Assembly (NCBI GenBank): GCA_035642125.1
Contig: DASQSZ010000099.1
Span: 1 to 13,982 of the forward strand
Direction of reading: 5' to 3'
Length of the DNA: 13,982 bases
Source: CALAED01 sp937891035
GTDB taxonomy: Bacteria; Actinomycetota; Actinomycetes; Streptosporangiales; Streptosporangiaceae
Shown here in pieces: positions 5,844 to 13,587 of the stretch. The position numbers were made by a program, and so were the translations under genes. A model generated the notes under the pieces. The model was not told the origin of the DNA. It did not search any database and worked only from the letters and a program-made list of their open reading frames with translations. Numbering within the stretch: the first letter of the stretch is position 1; each line of letters begins with the position of its first letter.

Positions 5844-6896
5844 ATGGTGCCGGTCACGATCCAAGACGTCGCCCGTGCGGCGGGCGTCTCGGTGTCGACG
5901 GTGTCCCGCGCCCTGGCCGCCCCGGAGATGGTCCGCGAGGCCACCCGGCTCCACGTCGTCGAGACGGCGAACCGGCTCGGCTACCGTCCCAACCGGGCGG
6001 CGCGCGGGCTTATCACCGGCAAAACCGGCAACCTCGGCGTCATCGTGCCCGACCTATCGAACCCGTTCTTCCCCGCCATCCTCAAGGGCGTGCAGTCCCA
6101 GGCCCGCGGCGCCGACTACGCCGTCTTCCTGGCCGACTGCGACGAGAACGGCGCCGAGGAGGCCGCGCTAGTCCAGGCCATGGCCAAGCAGGTGGACGGG
6201 GTCATCCTCTGCTCATCCCGGATGTCCCCGAGCCAGCTCGAGCGCACCATCGGCACGACCTCGCTCGTCCTGATCAACCGTTCGGTTCGCGACCAGCCAG
6301 TTGTGATCATGGACGTCGCCGGCGGCATGCGCCAGGCCGTCGACCATCTCGCCGCGCTTGGCCACCGCCGCATCGCCTACCTGCAGGGTCCGCGCAACTC
6401 GTGGTCCAACCAGCAGCGCAGGCGGGGGCTACGGCGCGCCGCCCGCCGCGGCATCACGGTCAACGAGCTTGGGCCGTTCGCCCCCACCTTCGAGGGCGGC
6501 CTGCACGCCGCCGACCTCGCGCTCGCCGAAGACGTCACCGCGATCGTCGCCTACAACGACCTCATGGCGCTGGGCGTGCTGTCCCGGCTGGCCGATCGCG
6601 ACGTCAAAGTGCCGGCCGACGTTAGCGTGCTGGGCTTCGACGACATCCCGATGGCGGGCATGGCGACGCCGCCGCTCACCACCGTGGCGATGCAGAACGG
6701 CAGGGCCGGGCGGGCCGCCGTGGATCTGCTCGTCAGCCAGATCTCCGGCGCCGATGCGGGGGAACTCCGCCGGGAACTCGAATGCCAGCTGATCGTGCGG
6801 GCGTCGACAGCGACGCCCGGTACGGCCCGTTCCGACCCTCCGCACGTGACCGCGCCGGTCCGGCGCCGGCGCGACGAGCCGGTGGCGGGGGCATGA
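5844..6896 (+). CDS. LacI-family transcriptional regulator
   Basis: A 350-residue protein of standard LacI length. Residues 4-50 are the helix-turn-helix and hinge (TIQDVARAAGVSVSTVSRAL, then YRPNRAARGL), followed by a periplasmic-binding-protein-like effector domain starting at LGVIVPDLSNPFF and including the usual late motif VSVLGFDDIPMA and a Pro-Pro-Leu-Thr-Thr-Val segment. A basic tail RRRRDEP ends the protein. The GGAGG at 5837-5841 is only 2 nt from ATG 5844 and 5 nt from the in-frame GTG 5847, so translation may begin at GTG 5847. As first gene of a cluster for sugar-acid uptake and breakdown it is probably the local repressor, released by the substrate or an intermediate. Its stop overlaps an ATG (ATGA at 6893-6896) that opens a short reading frame; the next real gene starts 36 bp later. 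Confidence 0.93.
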   Translation: MVPVTIQDVARAAGVSVSTVSRALAAPEMVREATRLHVVETANRLGYRPNRAARGLITGKTGNLGVIVPDLSNPFFPAILKGVQSQARGADYAVFLADCDENGAEEAALVQAMAKQVDGVILCSSRMSPSQLERTIGTTSLVLINRSVRDQPVVIMDVAGGMRQAVDHLAALGHRRIAYLQGPRNSWSNQQRRRGLRRAARRGITVNELGPFAPTFEGGLHAADLALAEDVTAIVAYNDLMALGVLSRLADRDVKVPADVSVLGFDDIPMAGMATPPLTTVAMQNGRAGRAAVDLLVSQISGADAGELRRELECQLIVRASTATPGTARSDPPHVTAPVRRRRDEPVAGA

Positions 6897-6932
6897 ACGA
6901 CCGCGCGATCGCCACTGAAAGGAAACCCACCC

Positions 6933-8144
6933 ATGCGTGTCAAGCACATCGCCGTGGCGGCCACCGCCATCGGCCTGCTGGCCGGGGCCGCCGCGTGCGG
7001 CTCGCCGAGCGAGAGCGGGGGCGGCACCAATGATGTCGCGCCGAACAGCGTTCCGGACAAACCGAAGAACGCGGTGACCCTCAACATCATCGACGTCGCC
7101 GGCAACCTGCAGCTCACCCAGCCGATGATCGATGAGTTCGTCCAGAAGAACCCCGACGTCATCAAGAAGGTGACCTACACCAAGGCCACCGCGCCTGAGC
7201 TGCCCGGCAAGATCAAGGCCCAGCAGAACGCCGGGAAGGTCGACATCGGCCTCGTGCTCACCGGGACCGACGGTCTGTCGGCCGGCATCACGCAGAAGCT
7301 TTGGGTCAAGACCGACGACTACATGAGCAAGATCGGCAACCCGAACTACCAGCCGCCGGCGGCCGACATGCAAAAGCTCGCGCAGGGCCATGGCGTCGAG
7401 CTCGTCTACTACCCGTCCGGGCCGCTCATCGAGTACAACCCCAAGAAGGTGACGGACCCGCCGAAGACGGTGGATGAGCTGCTCGCCTGGGCCAAGGCGC
7501 ATCCCAAGCGGTTCCAGTACGCCCGACCGGCCAACTCCGGGCCCGGCCGTACCCTGCTGATGGGCCTGCCCTACCTGCTCAAGGACGCCAACCCGAAGGA
7601 CCCGAAGACGGGCTGGACCAAGACGTGGGCCTACCTTCAGGAGCTCGACAACTACATCGACAGCTACCCGACCAAGACATCCGAGACGATGACCAACCTG
7701 GCCAACGGCTCGGTCGACATGATCGCCACGACGACGGGCTGGGACATCAACCCCCGAGCGCTGGGCCAGGTGCCCGCCGACGTCAAGGTCGGCTATCTGG
7801 AGGGCATGACCTGGGTCACCGACGCTCAGTACGCCGTCATCCCGCGGGGCGTCTCGGCCGACGTCATCTCCGCCAACATCCAGCTGCTCAAGTGGATGCT
7901 CACCCCGCAGCAGCAGGCCAAGGCCTACGACAAGGGTTACTTCTACCCCGGTCCGGCGGTCGAGGGAGTCACGCTGCAAATGGCCCCGCCCGAGTCGCAG
8001 CAGGTGATCCAGAAGTTCGGCCGGCCCGAGTACGACCAGTGGATCAACCAGTTCCCGAAGCAGCCGTCGCTGCCCGCCGAGCAGCAGGTCGCGGCGTTCG
8101 ACCAGTGGGACCGTACGGTCGGCAGCGGAAAGTTCCAGCAATGA
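6933..8144 (+). CDS. ABC transporter substrate-binding lipoprotein (PotD/Fe3+-type family)
   Basis: A 403-residue solute-binding protein. The N-terminus MRVKHIAVAATAIGLLAGAAAC is a lipoprotein signal peptide with C22 as the predicted lipidated residue; the -3 position is Ala instead of Leu, a tolerated lipobox variant. A Ser/Gly/Asn-rich linker follows and the mature domain begins near VTLNIIDVAG. The ligand-binding architecture and the ATPase/two-permease neighbours fit the polyamine/opine/Fe3+ group of ABC importers, not the usual sugar CUT1 group. Start ATG 6933 has AAAGGA 9 nt upstream. The ligand cannot be read from sequence; neighbours suggest a sugar acid. A 73-bp gap with a hairpin separates it from the ATPase, consistent with higher expression of the binding protein than the rest of the transporter. 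Confidence 0.88.
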   Translation: MRVKHIAVAATAIGLLAGAAACGSPSESGGGTNDVAPNSVPDKPKNAVTLNIIDVAGNLQLTQPMIDEFVQKNPDVIKKVTYTKATAPELPGKIKAQQNAGKVDIGLVLTGTDGLSAGITQKLWVKTDDYMSKIGNPNYQPPAADMQKLAQGHGVELVYYPSGPLIEYNPKKVTDPPKTVDELLAWAKAHPKRFQYARPANSGPGRTLLMGLPYLLKDANPKDPKTGWTKTWAYLQELDNYIDSYPTKTSETMTNLANGSVDMIATTTGWDINPRALGQVPADVKVGYLEGMTWVTDAQYAVIPRGVSADVISANIQLLKWMLTPQQQAKAYDKGYFYPGPAVEGVTLQMAPPESQQVIQKFGRPEYDQWINQFPKQPSLPAEQQVAAFDQWDRTVGSGKFQQ

Positions 8145-8169
8145 GCGGGCCGCTGCCGCGGAGCGAGCA

Positions 8170-8195
8170 CCCGGGCGCGCCACGGCGCGAGCGGG
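8170..8195 (+). promoter_or_regulatory. Intercistronic hairpin between binding protein and ATPase genes
   Basis: CCCG 8170-8173 pairs with CGGG 8192-8195 and CGCGC 8176-8180 with GCGCG 8185-8189, separated by a 2x2 internal loop, with tetraloop CACG. It lies in the only sizeable gap inside the transporter genes. Such structures often protect the 3' end of binding-protein mRNA or partly terminate after it; in DNA this GC-rich the fold could also arise by chance. Confidence 0.35.
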
Positions 8196-8217
8196 CCTGA
8201 GTGGGGGAACACGGTAC

Positions 8218-9393
8218 ATGGAAGGCACAAGGATCTCGGAGCTCCGGCTCGATCACGTGAGCCGGAGCTTCGGGGGCAAGCTCGCACTCGACCGGCTGAA
8301 CGTCACGATCAAAGGCGGCGAGTTCGTCGCACTGCTCGGGCCGTCCGGGTGCGGCAAGTCGACCGCGCTCAACTGCCTGGCCGGGCTGTTGCCGCTGACC
8401 GGCGGCGCCGTGTGGCTGGACGGCAAGCGGATCGACGGGCTGGCGCCCGAGCAGCGCGGATTCGGCATGGTGTTCCAGAACTACGCGCTGTTCCCGCACA
8501 TGGGGGTGCGCGCCAACATCGGCTTCGGGCTGCGCATGCACCGTACCCCCAAGCAGGAGGCGCGGCGCCGGGTCGATGAGGCGATCAGCCTGGTCCAGCT
8601 TGAGGAGCACGCGGACAAGTACCCCGGGCAGCTGTCCGGCGGCCAGCAGCAGCGCGTGGCGATCGCCCGCGCGATCGTCCTGGAGCCGCCGCTGGTTCTA
8701 ATGGACGAGCCGTTGTCCAACCTCGACGCCAAGCTGCGGCTCGAGATGCGGACCGAGATCAAGCGCATCCATCAGACCCTCGGCCTCACCACGATCTACG
8801 TGACACACGACCAGGAGGAGGCGCTGTCGCTGGCCGACCGGCTGGTGCTGCTCCGCGACGGGCGGGTGCAGCAGATCGGCAGTCCGGAGGAGGTCTATAC
8901 CGAGCCGGCCAACCGGTTCGTCGCCTCCTTCATGGGCTACCGCAACACGGTGGAGTTGCCGGTCGCCGGCGGCACGGGCAAGGAGGTCACTCTCTCGGGT
9001 GCCGGGCTGACGCTCACCGGCACCCGCCGTGAGGATCTCGGCGACACGGCGGTCGCCGCGATCCGCCCTGAGGACTTCACCGTGCGCGACGGCCCGAACC
9101 CGATCGAGGTCACCGTCGAGGTCGTCGAATACCACGGACGCGAGCACGCGGTGCAGGTCCGTACCTCATCGGGCCTCCCGCTCTACCTGCGCACGGACGC
9201 CCGGCTCGCCCCCGGCGACCGGCTGACGATCTCGGCGCCGCCCGAGCGCGTGCTCGTCTTCGCCTCCGAAGATTCGCCGGGCTCGCCCGGGCCGGCGGGG
9301 CCGGCGGGCTCGCCGGAGTCGGCGGGTTCCGCGGTGGGCCCGGCCGGATCGGCGAGGTCGGCGAGCGCGGCCGAGAGCGTAAAGGGAGCCTGA
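8218..9393 (+). CDS. ABC transporter ATP-binding protein (PotA-like, TOBE)
   Basis: A 391-residue importer ATPase. Walker A GPSGCGKST at 41-49, Q-loop Q87, signature LSGGQQQR at 139-146, Walker B LVLMDEP at 159-165, D-loop SNLD at 167-170 and switch H197 are all intact. After about residue 235 a TOBE-type regulatory domain follows, with AIRPEDF near 281, as in PotA, FbpC and MalK. Residues from about 350 to the end are an unusual low-complexity Gly/Pro/Ala/Ser tail (SPGSPGPAGPAGSPESAG and on) not needed for function. A start at ATG 8218 is supported by GGGGGA 9 nt upstream. It energises uptake through the two permeases downstream; the intact motifs leave little doubt about activity. Confidence 0.95.
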   Translation: MEGTRISELRLDHVSRSFGGKLALDRLNVTIKGGEFVALLGPSGCGKSTALNCLAGLLPLTGGAVWLDGKRIDGLAPEQRGFGMVFQNYALFPHMGVRANIGFGLRMHRTPKQEARRRVDEAISLVQLEEHADKYPGQLSGGQQQRVAIARAIVLEPPLVLMDEPLSNLDAKLRLEMRTEIKRIHQTLGLTTIYVTHDQEEALSLADRLVLLRDGRVQQIGSPEEVYTEPANRFVASFMGYRNTVELPVAGGTGKEVTLSGAGLTLTGTRREDLGDTAVAAIRPEDFTVRDGPNPIEVTVEVVEYHGREHAVQVRTSSGLPLYLRTDARLAPGDRLTISAPPERVLVFASEDSPGSPGPAGPAGSPESAGSAVGPAGSARSASAAESVKGA

Positions 9394-9394
9394 T

Positions 9395-10330
9395 GTGGTG
9401 ACCGCGACCAGTGCCGGGCCGGCCGCGCCGCGGACGGCGCTGCGGCACCGGCTGGCCGAGCGCGGCATCGATCGCAACCTGCTGCTGCTCGTGCCCGCCG
9501 TGGTGTTCGTGATCGCGCTGTTCATTTATCCGTTCCTGTACGGGCTGCAGCTGTCGTTCCAGCCGCAGCCCGAGATGGACGCCGCGAAGCAGTACGGCAC
9601 GAACCCCTTCGCCAACTACCGGCTGTTCTTTTCCGATCCCTACATGCGCGACACGATCTGGATCACGTTGCAGCTCGGCCTGCCGGCGGCGCTGTTCAAC
9701 GTGATCGCGTCGGTGCCGATCGCGTTCCGGATGCGCGGGCGGTTCCGGGGCAAGCGGACGATCACCACGATCCTGGTGGTGCCGATCACGCTCGGCACCG
9801 TGCTCACCGCCGAAGGGTTGATCGCGTTTCTCGGCCCGACCGGGTGGCTGAACAAGATCCTGCTGGCGCTCCACCTCGTCGACGATCCCGTTCGGCTCGT
9901 GCACAACTACTGGGGCGTGCTGTTCTCGCTGATCATCTCCGGGTTCCCGTTCGCGTTCCTGCTCACGCTCGCCTACCTCAGCGGCATCGACCCGTCGCTG
10001 GAGCAGGCCGCGGCGACGCTGGGCGCGGACTGGCGGAGCAGGTTCCGGCACATCACGCTGCCGCTGCTGGCACCGGGCCTGTGCATCACGTTCTGCCTGA
10101 CCTTCGTGCTCGCCTTCTCGGTCTTCCCGTCGGCGATCATGGTCGGGGAGCCGTCGCGGGAGACAAGGGTGATCTCCATCGCCGCCTTCCACGCGCAGTT
10201 CGAGCAGTACGACTACGCGATGGGATCGGCGATCGCGATGATCATGGGTGCGATGATGCTGATCATCATCGCGCTCGTGTTCGCCTTGCGGGCCCGTTTC
10301 TATCGGGGCGCGACGGGAGGCAAAGGATGA
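9395..10330 (+). CDS. ABC transporter permease, PotB-like
   Basis: A 311-residue inner membrane permease with about six hydrophobic segments: near 30-55, 90-110, 125-150, 170-195, 225-250 and 275-300. The cytoplasmic EAA loop is visible as EQAAATLGADWRSRFRHITLP followed by LLAPG, which contacts the ATPase. It starts with tandem GTG codons (9395 and 9398) one base after the ATPase stop, with GGGAG at 9384-9388; either GTG is plausible. The larger N-terminal periplasmic region and gene order (ATPase, PotB-like, PotC-like) fit the polyamine/Fe3+-type importers. Its stop TGA overlaps an ATG as ATGA. Confidence 0.92.
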   Translation: MVTATSAGPAAPRTALRHRLAERGIDRNLLLLVPAVVFVIALFIYPFLYGLQLSFQPQPEMDAAKQYGTNPFANYRLFFSDPYMRDTIWITLQLGLPAALFNVIASVPIAFRMRGRFRGKRTITTILVVPITLGTVLTAEGLIAFLGPTGWLNKILLALHLVDDPVRLVHNYWGVLFSLIISGFPFAFLLTLAYLSGIDPSLEQAAATLGADWRSRFRHITLPLLAPGLCITFCLTFVLAFSVFPSAIMVGEPSRETRVISIAAFHAQFEQYDYAMGSAIAMIMGAMMLIIIALVFALRARFYRGATGGKG

Positions 10331-10353
10331 ACGAGCCGAGGAGCGGCGGGTGA
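10327..10353 (+). other. Eight-codon mini reading frame bridging the two permease genes
   Basis: ATG 10327-10329 overlaps the upstream permease stop (ATGA), reads MNEPRSGG, and its stop TGA at 10351-10353 overlaps the GTG of the downstream permease (GTGA). AAAGG at 10322-10326 directly abuts the ATG, GGAGG at 10316-10320 lies 6 nt upstream of it. Whether it is translated is unknown; its geometry would pass a reinitiating ribosome from one permease to the next. Confidence 0.4.
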
Positions 10354-11240
10354 CCACGACACAACAGGCGCCGCCCACCGAGGCGGCGGCGACACCGGCG
10401 ACCGTCGCCCGTAGACGTCTCGTCCTGCGGCCCGGAGTCTGGCTGGTCTGGGGCGGGGTCGCGTTCTTCCTGATCATGCTGGCCGGCGTGGTCGGCGCCG
10501 TGGTGGTGAGCTCGTTCGGCACCCGGTGGTTCGGCGGCTGGCTGCCCGACGGCTGGACGACGCGGTGGTACGGCGAGGCCTGGCGGGACTTCAACCTCGG
10601 CAGCGTCATGCGAGTGACCATCGAAGTCGCCCTCGCGGTCGTGGTGATCTCGATCGTGGTCGGCACCCCGGCCGCGTACGCGCTGGCCCGGCGGCAGTTC
10701 ATCGGCAAGAAGCTGCTCATGGTGACCTTCTTGCTGCCGATCCTCATCCCGCCGTTCACCTACGGCATCCCGCTGGCGTCCGTGCTCACCAAGTACGTGG
10801 GGCAGAACATCGTCGCGGTCGTGCTGGCCAACCTGGTGCCCTCGGTGCCGTTCGTCATCTTGGTGATGACGCCGTTCATCGAGCAGATCGATCCGAAGAT
10901 CGAGGCGGCCGCCCGGATGTGCGGGGCGAAGACCCACGTCGTGTTCACCCGCATCCTCGCGCCGCTGCTGATCCCCGGCATGCTGGCCGCCGCCATCCTC
11001 ATCCTGGTGCGCACCGTCGGCATGTTCGAACTGACCTTCCTCACCGCGGGCAACGATAGCCAGACGCTCGTCGTGGCGCTGTTCTACTCGGTGTCGGCCG
11101 CCGGTATCCGCGCTCAGCAGGAGGTCGACTCGATGGCCGTCCTCTACATGCTGTCGATGCTCGTACTGCTCGTCGTCGCGCTGCGGTACGTCAACCCCAC
11201 CCAGCTGGTGACCCAGATCAAGGAGGACCGTCCAGAATGA
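10350..11240 (+). CDS. ABC transporter permease, PotC-like
   Basis: A 296-residue permease that pairs with the preceding one. Hydrophobic segments lie near 35-55, 90-115, 125-150, 155-180, 205-230 and 265-285. The EAA loop reads KIEAAARMCGAKTHVVFTRI followed by LAPLLIPG. GTG 10350 has GAGGAG at 10338-10343 with a 6-nt spacer. The start codon overlaps the stop of an 8-codon reading frame that begins in the stop of the upstream permease, so translation of the two permeases may be linked in two steps. Its own stop overlaps the start of the isomerase gene (ATGA at 11237-11240), tying transport to catabolism. Confidence 0.92.
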   Translation: MTTTQQAPPTEAAATPATVARRRLVLRPGVWLVWGGVAFFLIMLAGVVGAVVVSSFGTRWFGGWLPDGWTTRWYGEAWRDFNLGSVMRVTIEVALAVVVISIVVGTPAAYALARRQFIGKKLLMVTFLLPILIPPFTYGIPLASVLTKYVGQNIVAVVLANLVPSVPFVILVMTPFIEQIDPKIEAAARMCGAKTHVVFTRILAPLLIPGMLAAAILILVRTVGMFELTFLTAGNDSQTLVVALFYSVSAAGIRAQQEVDSMAVLYMLSMLVLLVVALRYVNPTQLVTQIKEDRPE

Positions 11241-11995
11241 GGACGCTGCTCGCACCCGGACACAACACCGAGCTGATCGGGCTCGACCTGGCCGACCTGG
11301 CCGAAGGCGAGACTCTTGACCTGACCCGAGACGTCGAGATCGCCGCGGTCGTGCTGTCCGGGACCGTCGACGTCGTGATCGATGACGCGCCGCTCGGGCG
11401 GGCCGGCGGCCGCGGCGACGTCTTCGAGGGCGCCGGGTACACGGTGTACGCGCCGCCCGCCGCGACCGTACGGCTGCGCGCGGCGGACGGCGCGGCCCAG
11501 CTGGCCATCGCCAGCGCGCCGGTGCCGGCCGACGGGAAGCCGGGGCCGGCCCGGATCATCGGCCCGGACGATCAGGAGATCGCACATCGCGGCGACGGCA
11601 ACTGGGCCAGGACCGTACGGACCATCCTCGGGCCCGGCGACGCGGCGGGCCGGCTGCTGATGGGCGAGACGATCAACCCGCCAGGCAACTGGTCGAGCTA
11701 CCCGCCGCACAAGCACGACACCGAGGAGCCGCCGCGCGAAGTGAAGCTGGAGGAGATCTACCTGTTCAAGCTGGACCCGGAAGGCGGATTCGGCGTGCAG
11801 ATCCGCTATGACGGCGACGGCGAAGAATGCTTCACGGTGCGCGACGGCGACGTCGCAGCGATCCCGGCCGGCTACCACCCCGTGGTCGCCGCCCCCGGCT
11901 ACTCGCTCTATTACCTGTGGGTGATGGCGGGGGAGGGGCGGCAGATGATCCCGTACCTGGATCCCGCACATGAGTGGGTACAACAGACGGCGTGA
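11237..11995 (+). CDS. iolB: IolB/KduI-family cupin isomerase (5-deoxy-glucuronate isomerase-like)
   Basis: A 252-residue bicupin. The diagnostic block GNWSSYPPHKHD at 150-161, then LEEIYLF at 171-177, then PAGYHPVVAAPGYSLYYLWVMAG at 210-232 and DPAHEW at 242-247, is that of IolB. Candidate metal ligands are H158, H160, E172 or E173, and H214. IolB converts 5-deoxy-glucuronate to 2-deoxy-5-keto-gluconate in inositol breakdown, but no other iol gene is present here. In a gene set with a UxaA-type dehydratase and a mannitol-dehydrogenase-type reductase I infer that it isomerises an aldohexuronate, or a deoxy derivative, to the ketouronate, the job normally done by UxaC. The related KduI is reported to support galacturonate and glucuronate conversion in E. 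coli. AGGAGGA at 11221-11227 precedes its start by 9 nt. Family is secure, substrate is not. Confidence 0.88.
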   Translation: MRTLLAPGHNTELIGLDLADLAEGETLDLTRDVEIAAVVLSGTVDVVIDDAPLGRAGGRGDVFEGAGYTVYAPPAATVRLRAADGAAQLAIASAPVPADGKPGPARIIGPDDQEIAHRGDGNWARTVRTILGPGDAAGRLLMGETINPPGNWSSYPPHKHDTEEPPREVKLEEIYLFKLDPEGGFGVQIRYDGDGEECFTVRDGDVAAIPAGYHPVVAAPGYSLYYLWVMAGEGRQMIPYLDPAHEWVQQTA

Positions 11996-12135
11996 CGCCC
12001 CTCCTGGCGTGAGCCCCGGGATCCGACTCCGCGGGCACCGGCGAAAGGACGCGGGCGCGTGGGCTTGGGCGCGTGGGGCTTGGGTGCGGGCGCGTGGACG
12101 CGGGCGTGGGCGCGGGCCGGAGTCGAGGAGGACGC
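11996..12135 (+). repeat. G-rich low-complexity spacer upstream of the dehydratase gene
   Basis: A 140-bp gap, long for this otherwise tightly packed operon. From 12053 to 12116 the plus strand has nine runs of three or four G: 12053-12055, 12061-12063, 12067-12069, 12075-12078, 12082-12084, 12088-12090, 12102-12104, 12108-12110 and 12114-12116, most with loops of 3-5 nt. It also contains near-tandem copies of GGGCGCGTGGG and CTTGGG. The run meets the G-quadruplex pattern on the coding strand and hence in mRNA. No gene is credible here. The ribosome binding site GAGGAGG at 12125-12131 lies just after it. Confidence 0.7.
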
Positions 12136-13587
12136 ATGGAAACTGACCGGCTGCTGCTGCATCCCGACGACGACGTGGCCGTCGCCGTCGCGCCGCTGCC
12201 CGGCGTGCCGCGCGGCCACAAGCTGGCGGTACGCGACCTGCCGGCGGGCACGGCCGTACGAAAGTACGGGCAGGTGATCGGGATGACCACCGCGCCGATC
12301 GCCGCGGGGGAGCACGTCCACACCCACAATCTCGCGATGGCCGAGCTCGCGCGGGACTATGAGTTCGGCACCGACCTCCGGTCGACCGAGCCGGCCGCCG
12401 AGCCGCTGACCTTCCAGGGCATCGTGCGGCCGGACGGCCGGGTGGCGACGCGCAACTACGTCGGCATCCTCACCTCGGTGAACTGCTCGGCCACCGTGGC
12501 CAAGATGATCGCCGGCCGCTTCCCCGCGCTCGCCGACGACTTCCCGAACGTGGACGGTGTCGTCGCGCTGACGCACGGCACCGGCTGCGGCATGGCGGCC
12601 GACGGCGAGGGCATCGCGGTGCTGCGCCGGACGCTCAACGGGTACGCCCGGCATCCCAACTTCGCCGCGCTGCTTGTGATCGGGCTCGGCTGCGAGGTCA
12701 ACCAGCTCACCGGGTTCGACCTGCCGGAGGGCACCCCGACGATGACGATCCAGGAGCTCGGCGGCACGGCGGCCACGGTCCGGGAGGGCGTGGCGCGCAT
12801 CCGTGAGCTGCTGCCCGTCGCGAACGAGGTCGCACGGTCGCCGGTCCCCGTCGCCGAGCTGGTGCTCGGCCTGCAGTGCGGCGGCTCCGACGCCTATTCG
12901 GGCATCACCGCCAACCCGGCGCTCGGCGCGGCGGCGGACCTGCTCGTCCGGCACGGCGGCACCGCGATCCTGGCCGAGACGCCCGAGGTATACGGGGCGG
13001 AGCACCTGCTCACCCGCCGGGCCGTGTCACGGCCGGTCGGCGAGCGACTGATCGAGCGGATCCGGTGGTGGGAGTCCTACACCAAGGCGCACGGCGGATC
13101 GATGGACAACAACCCATCGCCGGGCAACAAGGAGGGCGGCCTGACCACCATCCTGGAAAAGACGCTGGGCGCGGTGGCCAAGGGCGGCACCTCGCCGCTG
13201 ACGGCGGTCTACGAGTACGCCGAACCGATCACCGAGCGCGGTTTCGTGTTCATGGACAGCCCGGGCTACGACCCGTGCTCGGTGACGGGTGAGGTGGCGA
13301 GCGGCGCCAACGTCGTGTGCTTCACCACCGGGCGCGGGTCGGTCTTCGGCTGCCGCCCGGTTCCGAGCCTGAAGCTGGCAAGCAACACCGAGATGTACCG
13401 GTCCATGGCCGAGGACATGGACATCAACTGCGGCGCGATCATGGACGGGGAGTATTCCGTCGCCGAGATGGGGCGGCAGATCTTCGACCTGGTGGTGGCC
13501 ACCGCGTCGGGCCGGCGGACGGCCAGCGAGGAGCTGGGTTTCGGCGACGAGGAGTTCGTACCGTGGCAGCTCGGCGCGGTGATGTGA
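12136..13587 (+). CDS. uxaA: UxaA/GarD-family hydrolyase (altronate or related aldonate dehydratase)
   Basis: A 483-residue protein with an N-terminal SAF domain (about residues 8-70: DDDVAVAVAPL, GHK at 27-29, GEHVHTHN at 58-65) and a C-terminal UxaA domain. Motifs include HGTGCGM at 147-153, GLGCEVNQ at 183-190, CGGSDAYSGITANPALG at 248-264, NPSPGNKEGGLTTI at 326-339 and CFTTGRGSVFGC at 395-406. Family members use a metal to dehydrate altronate, or galactarate, giving a 2-keto-3-deoxy acid. The segment PGYDPCSVTGEV with EDMDINCG resembles GarD more than E. coli UxaA, so the exact acid is open; the reductase next door favours altronate or mannonate-type hexonates. Start ATG 12136 has GAGGAGG 4 nt upstream; an in-frame ATG at 12073 would add G-rich low-complexity sequence and is rejected. 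Stop overlaps the next start (GTGA). Confidence 0.9.
   Translation: METDRLLLHPDDDVAVAVAPLPGVPRGHKLAVRDLPAGTAVRKYGQVIGMTTAPIAAGEHVHTHNLAMAELARDYEFGTDLRSTEPAAEPLTFQGIVRPDGRVATRNYVGILTSVNCSATVAKMIAGRFPALADDFPNVDGVVALTHGTGCGMAADGEGIAVLRRTLNGYARHPNFAALLVIGLGCEVNQLTGFDLPEGTPTMTIQELGGTAATVREGVARIRELLPVANEVARSPVPVAELVLGLQCGGSDAYSGITANPALGAAADLLVRHGGTAILAETPEVYGAEHLLTRRAVSRPVGERLIERIRWWESYTKAHGGSMDNNPSPGNKEGGLTTILEKTLGAVAKGGTSPLTAVYEYAEPITERGFVFMDSPGYDPCSVTGEVASGANVVCFTTGRGSVFGCRPVPSLKLASNTEMYRSMAEDMDINCGAIMDGEYSVAEMGRQIFDLVVATASGRRTASEELGFGDEEFVPWQLGAVM

Noticed and set aside
6429..8228. A 599-codon open frame on the minus strand across the regulator and binding-protein genes
   Set aside because: It is an exact antisense shadow of two well-supported genes; in GC-rich genomes the complementary frame lacks stops. 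Its product is a Leu/Gly/Val/Arg/Asp-rich string with no domain and no ribosome binding site.
9110..10759. A 549-codon open frame on the minus strand across the ATPase and permease genes, Arg/His/Glu/Asp rich
   Set aside because: Antisense to intact membrane-protein genes; hydrophobic codons read in reverse give charged, repetitive sequence. No recognisable fold.
12073..12135. Upstream ATG of the dehydratase adding 21 residues
   Set aside because: The extension is a translation of the G-rich tract, lacks a ribosome binding site, and the internal ATG 12136 has a strong one.
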